From Paraburkholderia sp. (GTDB taxonomy: Bacteria > Pseudomonadota > Gammaproteobacteria > Burkholderiales > Burkholderiaceae), in assembly GCF_028283785.1 (NCBI RefSeq), contig NZ_JAPWKB010000014.1, positions 186,001 through 250,000 of the forward strand: DNA of 64,000 nucleotides, written 5' to 3'. Positions 31,621-41,236 of this stretch are shown piece by piece. The first letter of the stretch is position 1; every line of letters begins with the position of its first letter. The notes beneath the pieces were generated by a model that was given only the letters and a program-made list of their open reading frames with translations, ran no database searches and was not told where the DNA came from. A program made the translations under genes and the position numbers.

Positions 31621-33234
31621 ATGATTAAAATCGGTCAGGTTTCGGTGTCATTGGAAATGCGCGAAGCGCATATCGACGGTGAGCCGCTGCAAATCGGTTC
31701 GCGTGCGTTCGATATCCTCGAATTGCTGATTCGCGCGGGCGGCAACACCGTCACGAAGGACGATATCCTCCGGCAGGTGTGGCCGAAGTCGATCGTCGAG
31801 GAAAACAATATTCATGTGCAGATGTCCGCGCTCCGGAAGATTTTCGGCGCTGACAAACACGTGATCCGCACCATCTCCGGACGCGGCTACCGTCTCGCGA
31901 TGCCGTCGCCGGCAGCGCCGACGCCAACACCGAAGCCGTCCGCGCCGGACGCATCCGCGCCGTTCGTTTCGTACGCGAAGTCCGCTATCGCGGCCATCGC
32001 CGCAAAGCCCGCATTGCCGGGCGACGCCGCATCCGCTCACTCCACGTTCGCCGCCAGCACCGCATCGCCGGACGCCGCGCGCCCGAACGGCCTGCCGATC
32101 TCACACGCGCCGCTGATCGGTCGTGACGGCACGATCGTCGATATCGGCAACGCGTTGCAAAAGACGCCCATCGTTACGTTGCTCGGCCCCGGCGGTATCG
32201 GCAAGACGCAACTCGCGATCGCCGTGGCGCGCGCGGTGTCGGCGGCGTCGAGCGTCGAGGTGTGTTTCGTCGCGCTGGCATCGGTCGATAGCGCGCACAG
32301 CGTGGTCGGCACGGTCGCGCAGGCACTCGGTCTCGCCGGGCACGACGACATCTCCATCCACACGCTGGTCGCCGCGATCAAGGATCGCGATCTGCTGCTG
32401 GTGCTCGACAACTGCGAGCACGTGATCGAATCGGCGGCGACGGTGTGTGAAGTGCTGGTTCAGGCCAGCGCGACCCTCCGCATTCTCGCCACCAGCCGCG
32501 AGCCGTTGCGCACCCGTGAAGAGCGCGTCTACTGGGTCGCGCCGCTCGATACGCCGGAGTCCGGTGCGACGTCGCAGACCATTCTCGCGTGCAGCGCGGT
32601 GCAGATGTTTCTCGCACAGCTGAACACGCTGCATACGGAATTCACACTGGATCGCGCCAGCATCGACATGGTCGCGACCATATGCCGTCGTCTCGACGGC
32701 GTGCCGCTCGCACTCGAACTCGCGGCGGCGCGCGCGAGCGTGTTCGGTATCCGCAAGCTGCTGACCGAACTCGACGACCGTTTCCGCTCGCTGACGGGCG
32801 GCCGCCGCACTGCGCCGCCGCGTCAACAGACGCTCGAAGCGACGGTCGACTGGAGTTACCGGCTGCTGAGTCCGATCGAGCGCATCGTGTTGCGCCGGCT
32901 CAGTGTGTTTTCGACCCGCTTCGAACTGGATGCCGCGTGCGCGATCGCAACCTGCGCGCGGCTGACGTCGGCCCAGGTGACGGAAGCGATCGTCGGACTC
33001 GCGTCGAAATGCCTGATCACGACGACGTTCGACAGCAAGGTCAAGGAGTACTTCCTGCTCGAAACGACCCGCGAATATGCGTTGCGCAAGCTCTACGAAT
33101 CGGACGAAGCCGACGCGGTGCTGGCGAGAAAACGAGCCTATGTCGTACCGCTTTACGGCCACGTGTACGCACCGGGATTCAGCGCGGCGGCGATGTCGCA
33201 CGCACGTGTGACGGCGTCGGCCGGATCGTCGTAA
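31621..33234 (+). CDS. winged-helix/NB-ARC ATPase regulator, probably C-terminally shortened
   Basis: Residues 1-95 form an OmpR/CadC-type winged helix ending TISGRGYRLAMP. A Pro/Ala-rich linker runs to about residue 155. The ATPase part has Walker A GPGGIGKTQLA near residue 190, Walker B LLLVLDNCEHV near 262 and VPLALELAAARA near 362. Homologues that I know usually continue with a long TPR-like region, giving 900 or more residues. This one stops at 537 in a divergent tail (AYVVPLYGHVYAPGFSAAAM). A FixJ fragment follows at once, suggesting a deletion junction. Its stimulus and targets are unknown. Confidence 0.8.
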   Translation: MIKIGQVSVSLEMREAHIDGEPLQIGSRAFDILELLIRAGGNTVTKDDILRQVWPKSIVEENNIHVQMSALRKIFGADKHVIRTISGRGYRLAMPSPAAPTPTPKPSAPDASAPFVSYAKSAIAAIAAKPALPGDAASAHSTFAASTASPDAARPNGLPISHAPLIGRDGTIVDIGNALQKTPIVTLLGPGGIGKTQLAIAVARAVSAASSVEVCFVALASVDSAHSVVGTVAQALGLAGHDDISIHTLVAAIKDRDLLLVLDNCEHVIESAATVCEVLVQASATLRILATSREPLRTREERVYWVAPLDTPESGATSQTILACSAVQMFLAQLNTLHTEFTLDRASIDMVATICRRLDGVPLALELAAARASVFGIRKLLTELDDRFRSLTGGRRTAPPRQQTLEATVDWSYRLLSPIERIVLRRLSVFSTRFELDAACAIATCARLTSAQVTEAIVGLASKCLITTTFDSKVKEYFLLETTREYALRKLYESDEADAVLARKRAYVVPLYGHVYAPGFSAAAMSHARVTASAGSS

Positions 33235-33249
33235 CGGCGAGTGGCGCAG

Positions 33250-33479
33250 ACACGGAACGCGCGCTGGAAGCGGGGCGGAGAAAGTGGAAAACGGTGCGGA
33301 ACGGACCCTGGGAAGTTTTCCAACTGGCGGTGCAAGGCAGGATGATCAAGCAGATCGCGCACGAACTGGGCACGCAGGAAGTCACGGTCAAGGTTCACAA
33401 AGGACGGGTGATGAGCAAGATGCAGGCAAAAACGCTTATCGAACTGTCGAAGATGTGGGACGTCGTCCTTCGCACCTGA
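33250..33479 (+). pseudogene. remnant of a FixJ/LuxR-type response regulator output domain
   Basis: One frame encodes WEVFQLAVQGRMIKQIAHEL, then GTQEVTVKVHKGRVMSKMQA and a tail ending MWDVVLRT before the stop at 33479. This is the C-terminal helix-turn-helix of a FixJ-type regulator. The usual LTPRERE start of the domain is corrupted to VRNGPWE, and no receiver precedes it; a shortened ATPase gene abuts it instead. A GTG at 33294 could start a 61-residue protein, but a relic is more likely. The 5' limit is approximate. Confidence 0.65.
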
Positions 33480-33571
33480 CGTCGCGGACACGAGCCGTCC
33501 GGACACGGCATGAATATCGCGCCGGTTTTTTCATCTGACATCACGTCGGCGCAATGGGAGTATTGGCAGCT

Positions 33572-33946
33572 ATGAGCTTTGTTTGCATCGTGGATGATGA
33601 CGCATCGGTACGAAGCGGTCTTGGGAACCTGCTGAAGGCCGTGGGTTATGCGACCGTGTCGTTTTCATCGGGCGAGGATTTCCTCGCATCACCCGTCGTC
33701 GACGATGCGTTGTGCGTGTTGCTCGATCTGAAGATGCAAGGCATGCAAGGTCTCGAAGTGCAGCGGCAACTCAACGCGGAACACCGGAATATCCCCATCG
33801 TATTCATGTCCGCGCACGGCGACGACGAAGTGCTCCGCCGCGCGATGCTGCATGGCGCGGTCGGTTTTCTGCGCAAACCGTTCGCGGAAGAAGTGCTGCT
33901 CGATTCGATCGAACTCGCGATCGGCCGCAAGGGAGCGGCGCATTGA
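33572..33946 (+). CDS. stand-alone receiver-domain protein (FixJ receiver type)
   Basis: The 124-residue product is a receiver only: acidic D8-D10 (FVCIVDDDASVRSG), phosphoacceptor D52 (CVLLDLKMQGM), Ser in VFMSAHGDD and Lys in FLRKPFAEE. All residues needed for phosphorylation are kept, but there is no output domain. Its stop codon overlaps the TTG start of the giant kinase gene, so the two are probably made together and act as a pair. An ATG at 33554 is an alternative start. Confidence 0.88.
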   Translation: MSFVCIVDDDASVRSGLGNLLKAVGYATVSFSSGEDFLASPVVDDALCVLLDLKMQGMQGLEVQRQLNAEHRNIPIVFMSAHGDDEVLRRAMLHGAVGFLRKPFAEEVLLDSIELAIGRKGAAH

Positions 33947-36900
33947 CAGCGCCGCCGCAATTCGACTTCACCGCATCCCCACCACCGGCCGACACCCGCG
34001 CCAATCCGCATTTCGATCAGTCGTGGTTCGACACGCTCGTGCTGGAAGCGCTGCTCGTGGACGGCAATATCGTCCGGTATCGCGCATCGACGCCGGACGG
34101 CGCGCATGCGTGGCTGATCGTCACCGCGACGGATCATCCGTCCGACACCGTGGTGCGCCGTTTGCAGCAGGAACTGGCGCTTGCTCCCAAACTCGAACCC
34201 GCGTGGGCGGTGCGGCCGGTCGCGCTGGTGCGCCTGTCGCGGGGTCCGGTTCTGGTGTGCGAAGACCCTGGCGGCGCGTTGCTCCATCACGCAGCCGACG
34301 GCAATCTGCCGGTCGCGCGCTTTCTTCGCATCGCGGTGGGCGCGGCGCGCGCGTTACGCCTCGCGCATATGCGCGGCATCCTGCATCGCGATATCAAACC
34401 GACCCATCTGCTCGAAAGCGATGACGGTACGATCCGGCTGCTCGGCGTGCGCGCTCAGGCCGCGCTGCCCGCCGATGCGCATGTCGAAACGCCGGATACC
34501 TTGTACGGCACGCTCGCGTATATGTCGCCCGAACAGGCGCGCCGCGCCGAGCGTCACGCCGACGAACGCAGCGACCTGTACTCGCTCGGCGTCACGCTGT
34601 TCGAACTGCTGACCGGGCAATTGCCGTTCGATGCCGCCGATCCGGTGGAATGGGTCTATAACCACGTCGCGCGACAACCGGCCGATCCGCGCAGCATGCG
34701 TGCAACGGTACCGCCGGTGCTGGCGTCGATTCTGCTGAAGCTGCTGGAAAAGAATCCCGCCGCGCGCTATCAGAGCGCGTCGAGTCTCGAAGCGGATTTG
34801 CGGCGCTGCCTCGCCGACTGGAACGAAACCCAGCACATCGCGCCGTTCGAACCCGCCGCCGAAGACGACGTCCGCAATCTCGCGCTCACGCACCGGTTGT
34901 TCGGCCGTTCGCGCGAATACAACGCGTTGCTCGATGCATTCCGGCGCAATGCGCAGCAGTCGGTATCCGAACTGATCCTCGTGTCGGGTTATTCGGGCGT
35001 GGGCAAGTCGGAGCTGGTTCGCAGCGTGCATCGCGCGACCGCGCAAACGCCGACGCTATTCGCATCCGGCAAGCTCGAACAGTACGGCCGCAATGCGCCG
35101 TACGCGCCGTTGATGCAGGCGGTGCGGTCGCTGTTCCAGCGCATTCTCGGCGAGCGCGAACGGGAACTCGCGCATTGGCGCGACGTGTTGCGCGACGCGC
35201 TCGCGTCGCAGGGCAAGCTGCTGGTCAGCTTTATTCCCGAGCTGGAACTGGTGGTCGGGGCGCAGCCCGATGTGCCGGAGATTCCGGCGCTCGACGCGCA
35301 ATTGCGCTTTCAGGCGTTGCTGACACGGCTGATCTCCGCGTTCGCGACCGCGCAGCATCCGCTGATCCTGTTTTTCGACGACGTTCACTGGTTCGACGAC
35401 GCCACGCTGAATTTCATCGCGGGTTTCGTCGCGTCGGTCGATATCCGTCATGTGCTGCTGATCTGCGCGTATCGCGACAACGAGGCCAGACGATCGCCGC
35501 GCTTCACCGCGTTTCTCGATTCGCTGCCCGATGGCGCCACGCGAATCACCCATCTGAACGTCGCGCCGCTCGATCCGGCGCACGTCGCGTTATTGCTGGC
35601 CGACGCGCTGCATTGCGACTCCGCACGCGCGTTCGAACTTGCGGAGATCGTCCACGACAAGACCGGCGGCAACCCGTTTTTCGTCAAGCAGCTACTGCTC
35701 GCGCTCGCCGATACCCAACTGATTCGCTACGACAGCGGCGCGGGTGGCTGGACGTGGGATCTGGCGGGGATCGGCGACTATCACTACTCGGATAATGTGG
35801 TGGACCTGATGGTCGCGCGCGTGTCGCGGTTGCCGGGCGACGCGCAGGCCGTGCTGCGCCACCTCGCATTCATGGGACGGCGGGTGGACCGGACTACACT
35901 GGCGCGCGTCGATCGCAGCAACGAGAGCGATCTCGACCGCCGCCTGCAACCGGCGGTCGATGCCGGATTGATCGTCACCGACCGCACCGGTTTCGCGTTC
36001 ACGCACAACCGCGTGCAGGAAGCCGCGTATGCGCTGACCGATGCGCAGACGCGCGGCATCGAGCACGCGCGCATCGCGCGTATCCTGCTGGCCGACCTGC
36101 AGACGTCCGCGCAAAAATCCGCGTTCGAGATCGCGTATCACATCGACCGCGCGATGACGGCGGGTGCGCTCGGGCGTCTCGACGCCGACGAAACCCAGCG
36201 CTTCGCGAACCTGTGTCTGGACGCCGCGCGTCTCGCGAAAGAAGCGGTCGCGATCCAGTCCGCGCTGAATTATCTGGTGGTCGCACAAGATCTGCTCGAT
36301 GCGAGCGGCGACGACTATACGACGACGCTCGGCTACGAAACCGGCCTCCTGCAGGTGCAGTGCCACATCCTGCACGCCAATTTCCGGGCGGCCGGCATGC
36401 ATATCGAAAAGCTGCTGCGTCAGCCGTTGCCGGTGCTGGCGCGCGCGCCGGTGTTCAAGCTGAAAGTGGACATGCTTCAGCATCTGTCCAGCTACGAGGC
36501 AGCCGTCGACACCGCGCTCGACGGCATCGAGCTGTTCGATACGGATCTGCCGCGCTATCCGGACGCGACCGACGTCGATCGCGCCTACGGGCGATTGCGC
36601 GCGTCACTCGGCGATCGCAGCATTGCGTCGCTCGCCGCATTGCCGCCCATGCGCGACGCGGTGATCGAGTCCGAAATGAACCTGCTGGCGAGCCTGTTCG
36701 CGCCGGCGTCGTTCGTCAACGAACGGCTCGCGTTCATCGATCTGTGCCGGATGGTCCAGCTGACCGTCGATCACGGCGTCACGGCTGCATCCGCGCATTG
36801 CCTCGCGTGGTTCGGCGTGTACATCGCGGAGTTTTTCGACGGTTACGCGGACGGCTTCGAGTACTCGCGCGTCGCGCAAACGCTGGTCGCGCAGCGCGGC

Positions 36901-39567
36901 TATCGGGCGGTCGCGACGAGCACGCTGGTGGCCCTCGATCAGGTCAGCGTGTGGACGCAGCCGCTGTCGTATGCGCTCAAGGCGGCGCGCGACGCATTCG
37001 ACTCCGCGCGTCCCGGCGCCGATCCGACGATGAGTTGCTATGCGTGCAATCACATCGTGTCCGACCTGCTGATCCAGGGCACGCATCTGGACGAAGTGGA
37101 CCGCGAGATCGACGTCGGCCTGGCGTTCGCGCGGCGCATCCGCTTCGAAGACGCCGAGAACGTGCTCGCGTTGCAGAAGCGGTTCGTGCAAAGCCTGACC
37201 GGCGTGTCGACGATTCCCGGCACGTTCGGGCATCTCGTGAATGGCCGGATCACGTTCGAATCCCGTCTGCTCGACACGCAGAGAACGTCGCTGCGATTCT
37301 GGCTGTGGCTGCTCAAAGGCGTGTCCTGCTATTTTCAGGGCGAATACGCTCACGCCGCCTATTGCCTGGACGAAGCAGGCGAATCGCGCTGGGCGACGCC
37401 CGCGCATATTCATCTGCTCGACTATCACTTTTATTCCGCGTTGACGCACGCGAAGCGCTGCACCGGGAATGACAACGTCGCGACCACGCTGGCGAGAATC
37501 GAGCCGCATCTGGCGCGATTGCGCGGCTGGGCGGCCATCAATCCGGACACGTTCAGGGACAAATTTCTGCTGGTCGAAGGCGAACTCGCGCGGCTGAACG
37601 GTGCGCCGCTGGCGGCGTTGTCGCTGTACGAGCAGGCGGCCGCGGCGGCCGCGGAACACGGCTTCAACCATTGCAATGCGCTCGCGCACGAACTGGCGGC
37701 GCGGTGTTGCGAGGCGAACGGCTTGCCCAGCGCCGCGCGTCACCATAGCCGCAGCGCGGTTGCCGCGTACACGCGGTGGGGCGCACTGGCCAAGGTCGAA
37801 CAGCTTGAACGCATCGAGCGCGCCGAAAGCGCCGCATGGCCGACCCGTCCGGCGATGACATGGCCCGCGCGTGCGCGGCCGTCGGTGGAGATTCCCGCCG
37901 CGCAGGAACAGTTCGACATGCTGTCGGCGTTGAAGTCGTCGCAGGCGCTGTCGGAAGAGATGGTGCCGGACAGACTGATCCGCACGCTGGTGACGCTCGC
38001 CATCGTTCATGCGGGCGCGCAGCGCGGCATGCTGATCCTGTTCGATGACGATGTGCCGGTGCTCGAAGCGCACGGCCAGGAAGAGGCGACAGGCGTACAC
38101 GTGACGCTGGCCGGCGAACGGGTCGCGGCCGATTCCGTGCCGCTGTCGATCGTCTACACGGCGATGCGCATGCGCAAGCCGGTGGTGGTCGAAGATGCAC
38201 AAAGCGACGGCCGTTTTTCGTTCGACATCGCGTTCGCGAGCCGTCCGGCGCGGTCCGTGCTGTGTCTACCGCTGGTCAAGCAGGGCAATGCGACCGGCGT
38301 GCTGTATCTGGAGAACAACCTGACGGCGGGCGTGTTCACGTCGAGCCGCACGTCGGTGCTGGAACTGCTCGCGTCGCAGGCGGCGATTTCGCTGGAAACG
38401 GCGCGGCTATACGAAGCACTCGTCGACGAAAACACGCGTCGAAAGCAGACCGAACAGGCGCTGCGCATGAGCGAGGAAGCGCTCGCGCTGGGCCAGAAAA
38501 TCAGCCGTTCGGGCAGCTATATCTGGAACAGCACGACCGGCGAGCGCTACTGGTCCGACGAGTTGTACAACGTCTTCTGCGTGCAGCGCGACGCGGGATG
38601 CCCGAACACCAGCGCCGTTCTGGAGCGGATTCATCCGGAAGACGTGGCGGCCTATCGCGACGCGATCGAACACGCTGCGCAGCAACGGATCGCGTTTCAG
38701 CACGCGTTTCGCGTCGTCACGCCGGACGGCATGATCAAGCATCTCGAAGTGTTGGGCGAGCCGTCGGGCGTCAGCAGTTTCGTCGGCGTCGTGACGGATT
38801 TCTCCGAACGCCACACCACGGAACTGGCGCTGCAAAACGCGAAGATCGAACTCGCGCGGGCGTCGCGCGCGACGACGATGGGCGAGCTGGCGGCGTCGAT
38901 TGCGCATGAGATCAATCAGCCGCTGGCGTCGATCGTGTCGAATGCGAGCGCGGGCGTGCGCTGGCTGAACCGCCCGGTGCCGGACATTCCGGAGGCGCTC
39001 GCGGGCTTGCGCGACATCGTCAAGGACGGCAAGCGCGCGGGCAATATCATCCGGGCGTTGCAGTCGCTCGCGAAGGAGTCGCGGCCGAGTTTCGTCCCGA
39101 CCTTCGTGGATCGCGTGGTGCGCGAAACCTTCGTGCTCGCTGCGGCGGAAATCGAGCAGAAAAGCCTGGCCGTCCGGCTCGATCTCCGGTCGGAGCGGCC
39201 GGTTCTCGCCGACCGCGTGCAATTGCAGCAGGTGTTGTTCAACCTGATTATGAACGCCGCCGACGCGATGAGCCATCTCGATCCGCGACAGCGCGTGCTG
39301 AGCGTCAAGTCGCGGCTGGACGGACGGGGATCGGTCGTGGTGTCGGTGCAGGATAACGGGTCGGGCATCAGCGCCGAGATCGCCTCGCGGATTTTCGATG
39401 CGTTTTTCACGACCAAAGATAGCGGCATGGGCATGGGGCTGGCGATCTGCCGGTCGATTATCGAGGCGCACGGCGGCACGCTGACGGCCGCGTCCGTCCA
39501 GCCCGCCGGAACCGTCTTCGAATTCACGCTGCCCGCCGCCGACCACGCGCCGTTTAGTCCCGGTTAA
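33943..39567 (+). CDS. giant multidomain signalling protein: kinase-like, AAA ATPase, GAF, PAS, histidine kinase
   Basis: I read this from TTG 33943 (1,874 residues), which overlaps the receiver gene's TGA and has AAGGGAG 7 nt upstream. Residues 1-300 resemble a Ser/Thr kinase: HRDIKPTH (H148-H155) and YMSPEQ near 194. The VAIK lysine is not visible, the HRD-associated Asn is His, and the DFG position reads GVR (168-170), so it is probably a pseudokinase. An AAA_16 ATPase follows, with GYSGVGKSEL near 349 and LILFFDDVHW near 475. A long helical region comes next, then GAF (about 1360-1490), PAS (about 1510-1630) and a histidine kinase with H1655 (SIAHEINQPL) and GMGMGLAICRSII. Confidence 0.85.
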   Translation: MTAPPQFDFTASPPPADTRANPHFDQSWFDTLVLEALLVDGNIVRYRASTPDGAHAWLIVTATDHPSDTVVRRLQQELALAPKLEPAWAVRPVALVRLSRGPVLVCEDPGGALLHHAADGNLPVARFLRIAVGAARALRLAHMRGILHRDIKPTHLLESDDGTIRLLGVRAQAALPADAHVETPDTLYGTLAYMSPEQARRAERHADERSDLYSLGVTLFELLTGQLPFDAADPVEWVYNHVARQPADPRSMRATVPPVLASILLKLLEKNPAARYQSASSLEADLRRCLADWNETQHIAPFEPAAEDDVRNLALTHRLFGRSREYNALLDAFRRNAQQSVSELILVSGYSGVGKSELVRSVHRATAQTPTLFASGKLEQYGRNAPYAPLMQAVRSLFQRILGERERELAHWRDVLRDALASQGKLLVSFIPELELVVGAQPDVPEIPALDAQLRFQALLTRLISAFATAQHPLILFFDDVHWFDDATLNFIAGFVASVDIRHVLLICAYRDNEARRSPRFTAFLDSLPDGATRITHLNVAPLDPAHVALLLADALHCDSARAFELAEIVHDKTGGNPFFVKQLLLALADTQLIRYDSGAGGWTWDLAGIGDYHYSDNVVDLMVARVSRLPGDAQAVLRHLAFMGRRVDRTTLARVDRSNESDLDRRLQPAVDAGLIVTDRTGFAFTHNRVQEAAYALTDAQTRGIEHARIARILLADLQTSAQKSAFEIAYHIDRAMTAGALGRLDADETQRFANLCLDAARLAKEAVAIQSALNYLVVAQDLLDASGDDYTTTLGYETGLLQVQCHILHANFRAAGMHIEKLLRQPLPVLARAPVFKLKVDMLQHLSSYEAAVDTALDGIELFDTDLPRYPDATDVDRAYGRLRASLGDRSIASLAALPPMRDAVIESEMNLLASLFAPASFVNERLAFIDLCRMVQLTVDHGVTAASAHCLAWFGVYIAEFFDGYADGFEYSRVAQTLVAQRGYRAVATSTLVALDQVSVWTQPLSYALKAARDAFDSARPGADPTMSCYACNHIVSDLLIQGTHLDEVDREIDVGLAFARRIRFEDAENVLALQKRFVQSLTGVSTIPGTFGHLVNGRITFESRLLDTQRTSLRFWLWLLKGVSCYFQGEYAHAAYCLDEAGESRWATPAHIHLLDYHFYSALTHAKRCTGNDNVATTLARIEPHLARLRGWAAINPDTFRDKFLLVEGELARLNGAPLAALSLYEQAAAAAAEHGFNHCNALAHELAARCCEANGLPSAARHHSRSAVAAYTRWGALAKVEQLERIERAESAAWPTRPAMTWPARARPSVEIPAAQEQFDMLSALKSSQALSEEMVPDRLIRTLVTLAIVHAGAQRGMLILFDDDVPVLEAHGQEEATGVHVTLAGERVAADSVPLSIVYTAMRMRKPVVVEDAQSDGRFSFDIAFASRPARSVLCLPLVKQGNATGVLYLENNLTAGVFTSSRTSVLELLASQAAISLETARLYEALVDENTRRKQTEQALRMSEEALALGQKISRSGSYIWNSTTGERYWSDELYNVFCVQRDAGCPNTSAVLERIHPEDVAAYRDAIEHAAQQRIAFQHAFRVVTPDGMIKHLEVLGEPSGVSSFVGVVTDFSERHTTELALQNAKIELARASRATTMGELAASIAHEINQPLASIVSNASAGVRWLNRPVPDIPEALAGLRDIVKDGKRAGNIIRALQSLAKESRPSFVPTFVDRVVRETFVLAAAEIEQKSLAVRLDLRSERPVLADRVQLQQVLFNLIMNAADAMSHLDPRQRVLSVKSRLDGRGSVVVSVQDNGSGISAEIASRIFDAFFTTKDSGMGMGLAICRSIIEAHGGTLTAASVQPAGTVFEFTLPAADHAPFSPG

Positions 39568-39714
39568 ACCTTGGTATGAGTCGCCTAGACTTATTGACGG
39601 CGACGGCCACGCCTATGTAGGGCTAGTGGCTGAAAGTCCGTTCGGATAACTTTGAGTCATCGCGGCGCCCCTGATTGACTGTGCCGCTTCCTCATCGTTT
39701 CGGACAGAACAATC

Positions 39715-40686
39715 ATGACTAGCGAGTCCCTTGCGTATCCCGCGCTGGTAGTTGCCCATCGTGCCGGCAAGCCGGCGATCGATCCCGTCGATCTCGAACG
39801 GCAGTGGCGGTGTCCGGGCCATCCCGACGTGTCGGCTGCTTTGGTTTCTGCGCGACTGCCCAGCGTGACGGTATCGCGCTGGACCCGTCACGACGACACC
39901 CCGATCGACGTAGTCAATCCCGGCAGCGATGCGTTGCATTGCGTCGCGCTCAATCTTAAATCCACGTCGCTGACCTTCGTCCATGCAGGACGGACGCTGG
40001 TGAGCGGCCGCGTGACAGCGGGCGCGGTGCAGGTGACGACGCCCGGCGTCGCGACCGGCGCGCGCTTCGAATCGTCGAGCGACGTGCTGCATCTGTTCGT
40101 CTCGCAGTCCGTGCTGCACGAATGCTACGAAGACCTGTTCGACCGGCGTCATAACGGCGATCTGGCCTTGTCCGAAGCGCGGCTGATTCGCGATCCCGCG
40201 ATCGAGCGTCTCGGTCAGGCGCTGGCGGTATCGCAGACACACGACGCGGCCCTGGGCAAGGTGTTCACGGACAGCGTGAGTCTCGCGATCGTATCGCGGC
40301 TGGTCGCGACGCAGTTCGCGGCAGCGCCCGCGCAGTCGCGCGATGCCGCTGCGTTGCCTGCCTGGCGCGTGCGCCGCGCGATCGATTACGTGGATGCGCA
40401 TCTAGCCGAGCCGATCGGTCTTGCCGAAATGGCCGAAAGCACCGGGCTGACGCGGATGCATTTTGCCGCGCAGTTTCGTCGGGCGACGGGAATGCGGCCG
40501 CACGAGTATCTGTTGCGTCGCCGGATCGAGCATGCGCAGAGCTTGTTGCGCACGTCGCCGCACAACGTGCTGGATGTCGCGCTCAGTTGCGGCTTTCGCT
40601 CGCAGGCGCATTTCACGACGGTGTTCAAGCGTTTTACCGGCGATACGCCGCATTGCTGGAGGACAAAAGCACATGTCGAACGATAA
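39715..40686 (+). CDS. AraC-family transcriptional regulator
   Basis: The 323-residue protein has an AraC-type double helix-turn-helix at the C-terminus, from about residue 222. LAEMAESTGLTRMHFAAQFR is followed by RRRIEHAQSLL and DVALSCGFRSQAHFTTVFKR. The N-terminal domain is a ligand-binding type that I cannot assign further. It stands alone between the giant kinase gene and the DUF3331 gene. Target and effector are unknown. Confidence 0.9.
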   Translation: MTSESLAYPALVVAHRAGKPAIDPVDLERQWRCPGHPDVSAALVSARLPSVTVSRWTRHDDTPIDVVNPGSDALHCVALNLKSTSLTFVHAGRTLVSGRVTAGAVQVTTPGVATGARFESSSDVLHLFVSQSVLHECYEDLFDRRHNGDLALSEARLIRDPAIERLGQALAVSQTHDAALGKVFTDSVSLAIVSRLVATQFAAAPAQSRDAAALPAWRVRRAIDYVDAHLAEPIGLAEMAESTGLTRMHFAAQFRRATGMRPHEYLLRRRIEHAQSLLRTSPHNVLDVALSCGFRSQAHFTTVFKRFTGDTPHCWRTKAHVER

Positions 40687-40793
40687 GCACATCCAGTCGT
40701 TTCTCGCCGTCAGCGATGCCTTTCTGCGTCGTCAGGCGAGGGTGACCGTTATGTCGATGGCTGGTCCGATTTCTCTTTTTCAGGAGCCGCAGC

Positions 40794-41162
40794 ATGCTGA
40801 CGAACATCAACACGACCGATCCGTGGATGCAGACCGTGGGCTGGCTGTCGTCGCCGCCGGATGAGTGCGCAGCGCGACCGCAACCGTCGCGCCTGCCGGT
40901 GCTGGGCGAGCGCTTCAACGTAGCGGTGAACGTGATCGACCGGCCTTCGGCGACGACGGCGACGCTGTCGTGGCGCGATCCGACGCGCTGTTCGTATGGC
41001 GATCAGGTATGGCACACGGCGCGGGCGCGCGTGGCGGGCGTGTGTGCGATGAGCGGCCGCGCGATCCGCGTCGGCGACGCGGTGTTCAGACCGCGCGCGA
41101 GTCGGCCGGCGCCGCTGAATGCGGGGGCGATGGTGCTGGCGGTGGTGTTGAGGGCGGTATAA
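40794..41162 (+). CDS. DUF3331 domain protein
   Basis: The 122-residue product matches the Burkholderia-restricted family DUF3331 by its core SWRDPTRCSYGDQVWHTA and MSGRAIRVGDAVFRPR. Function is unknown. The ATG at 40794 follows a GGAG in CAGGAGCCGCAGC at suitable spacing. Confidence 0.75.
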   Translation: MLTNINTTDPWMQTVGWLSSPPDECAARPQPSRLPVLGERFNVAVNVIDRPSATTATLSWRDPTRCSYGDQVWHTARARVAGVCAMSGRAIRVGDAVFRPRASRPAPLNAGAMVLAVVLRAV

Positions 41163-41236
41163 CAAAGGTAGCCGCGGAACAGCGCCGGGCGAGATTGCGC
41201 CGTGTTAACATTCGCGACGTATTCGAGGAGCGAACC

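Noticed and set aside
40674..40864. 63-codon frame overlapping the end of the AraC gene and the start of DUF3331
   Set aside because: It overlaps two supported genes in another frame and has no recognisable family; a leader-peptide role cannot be shown.
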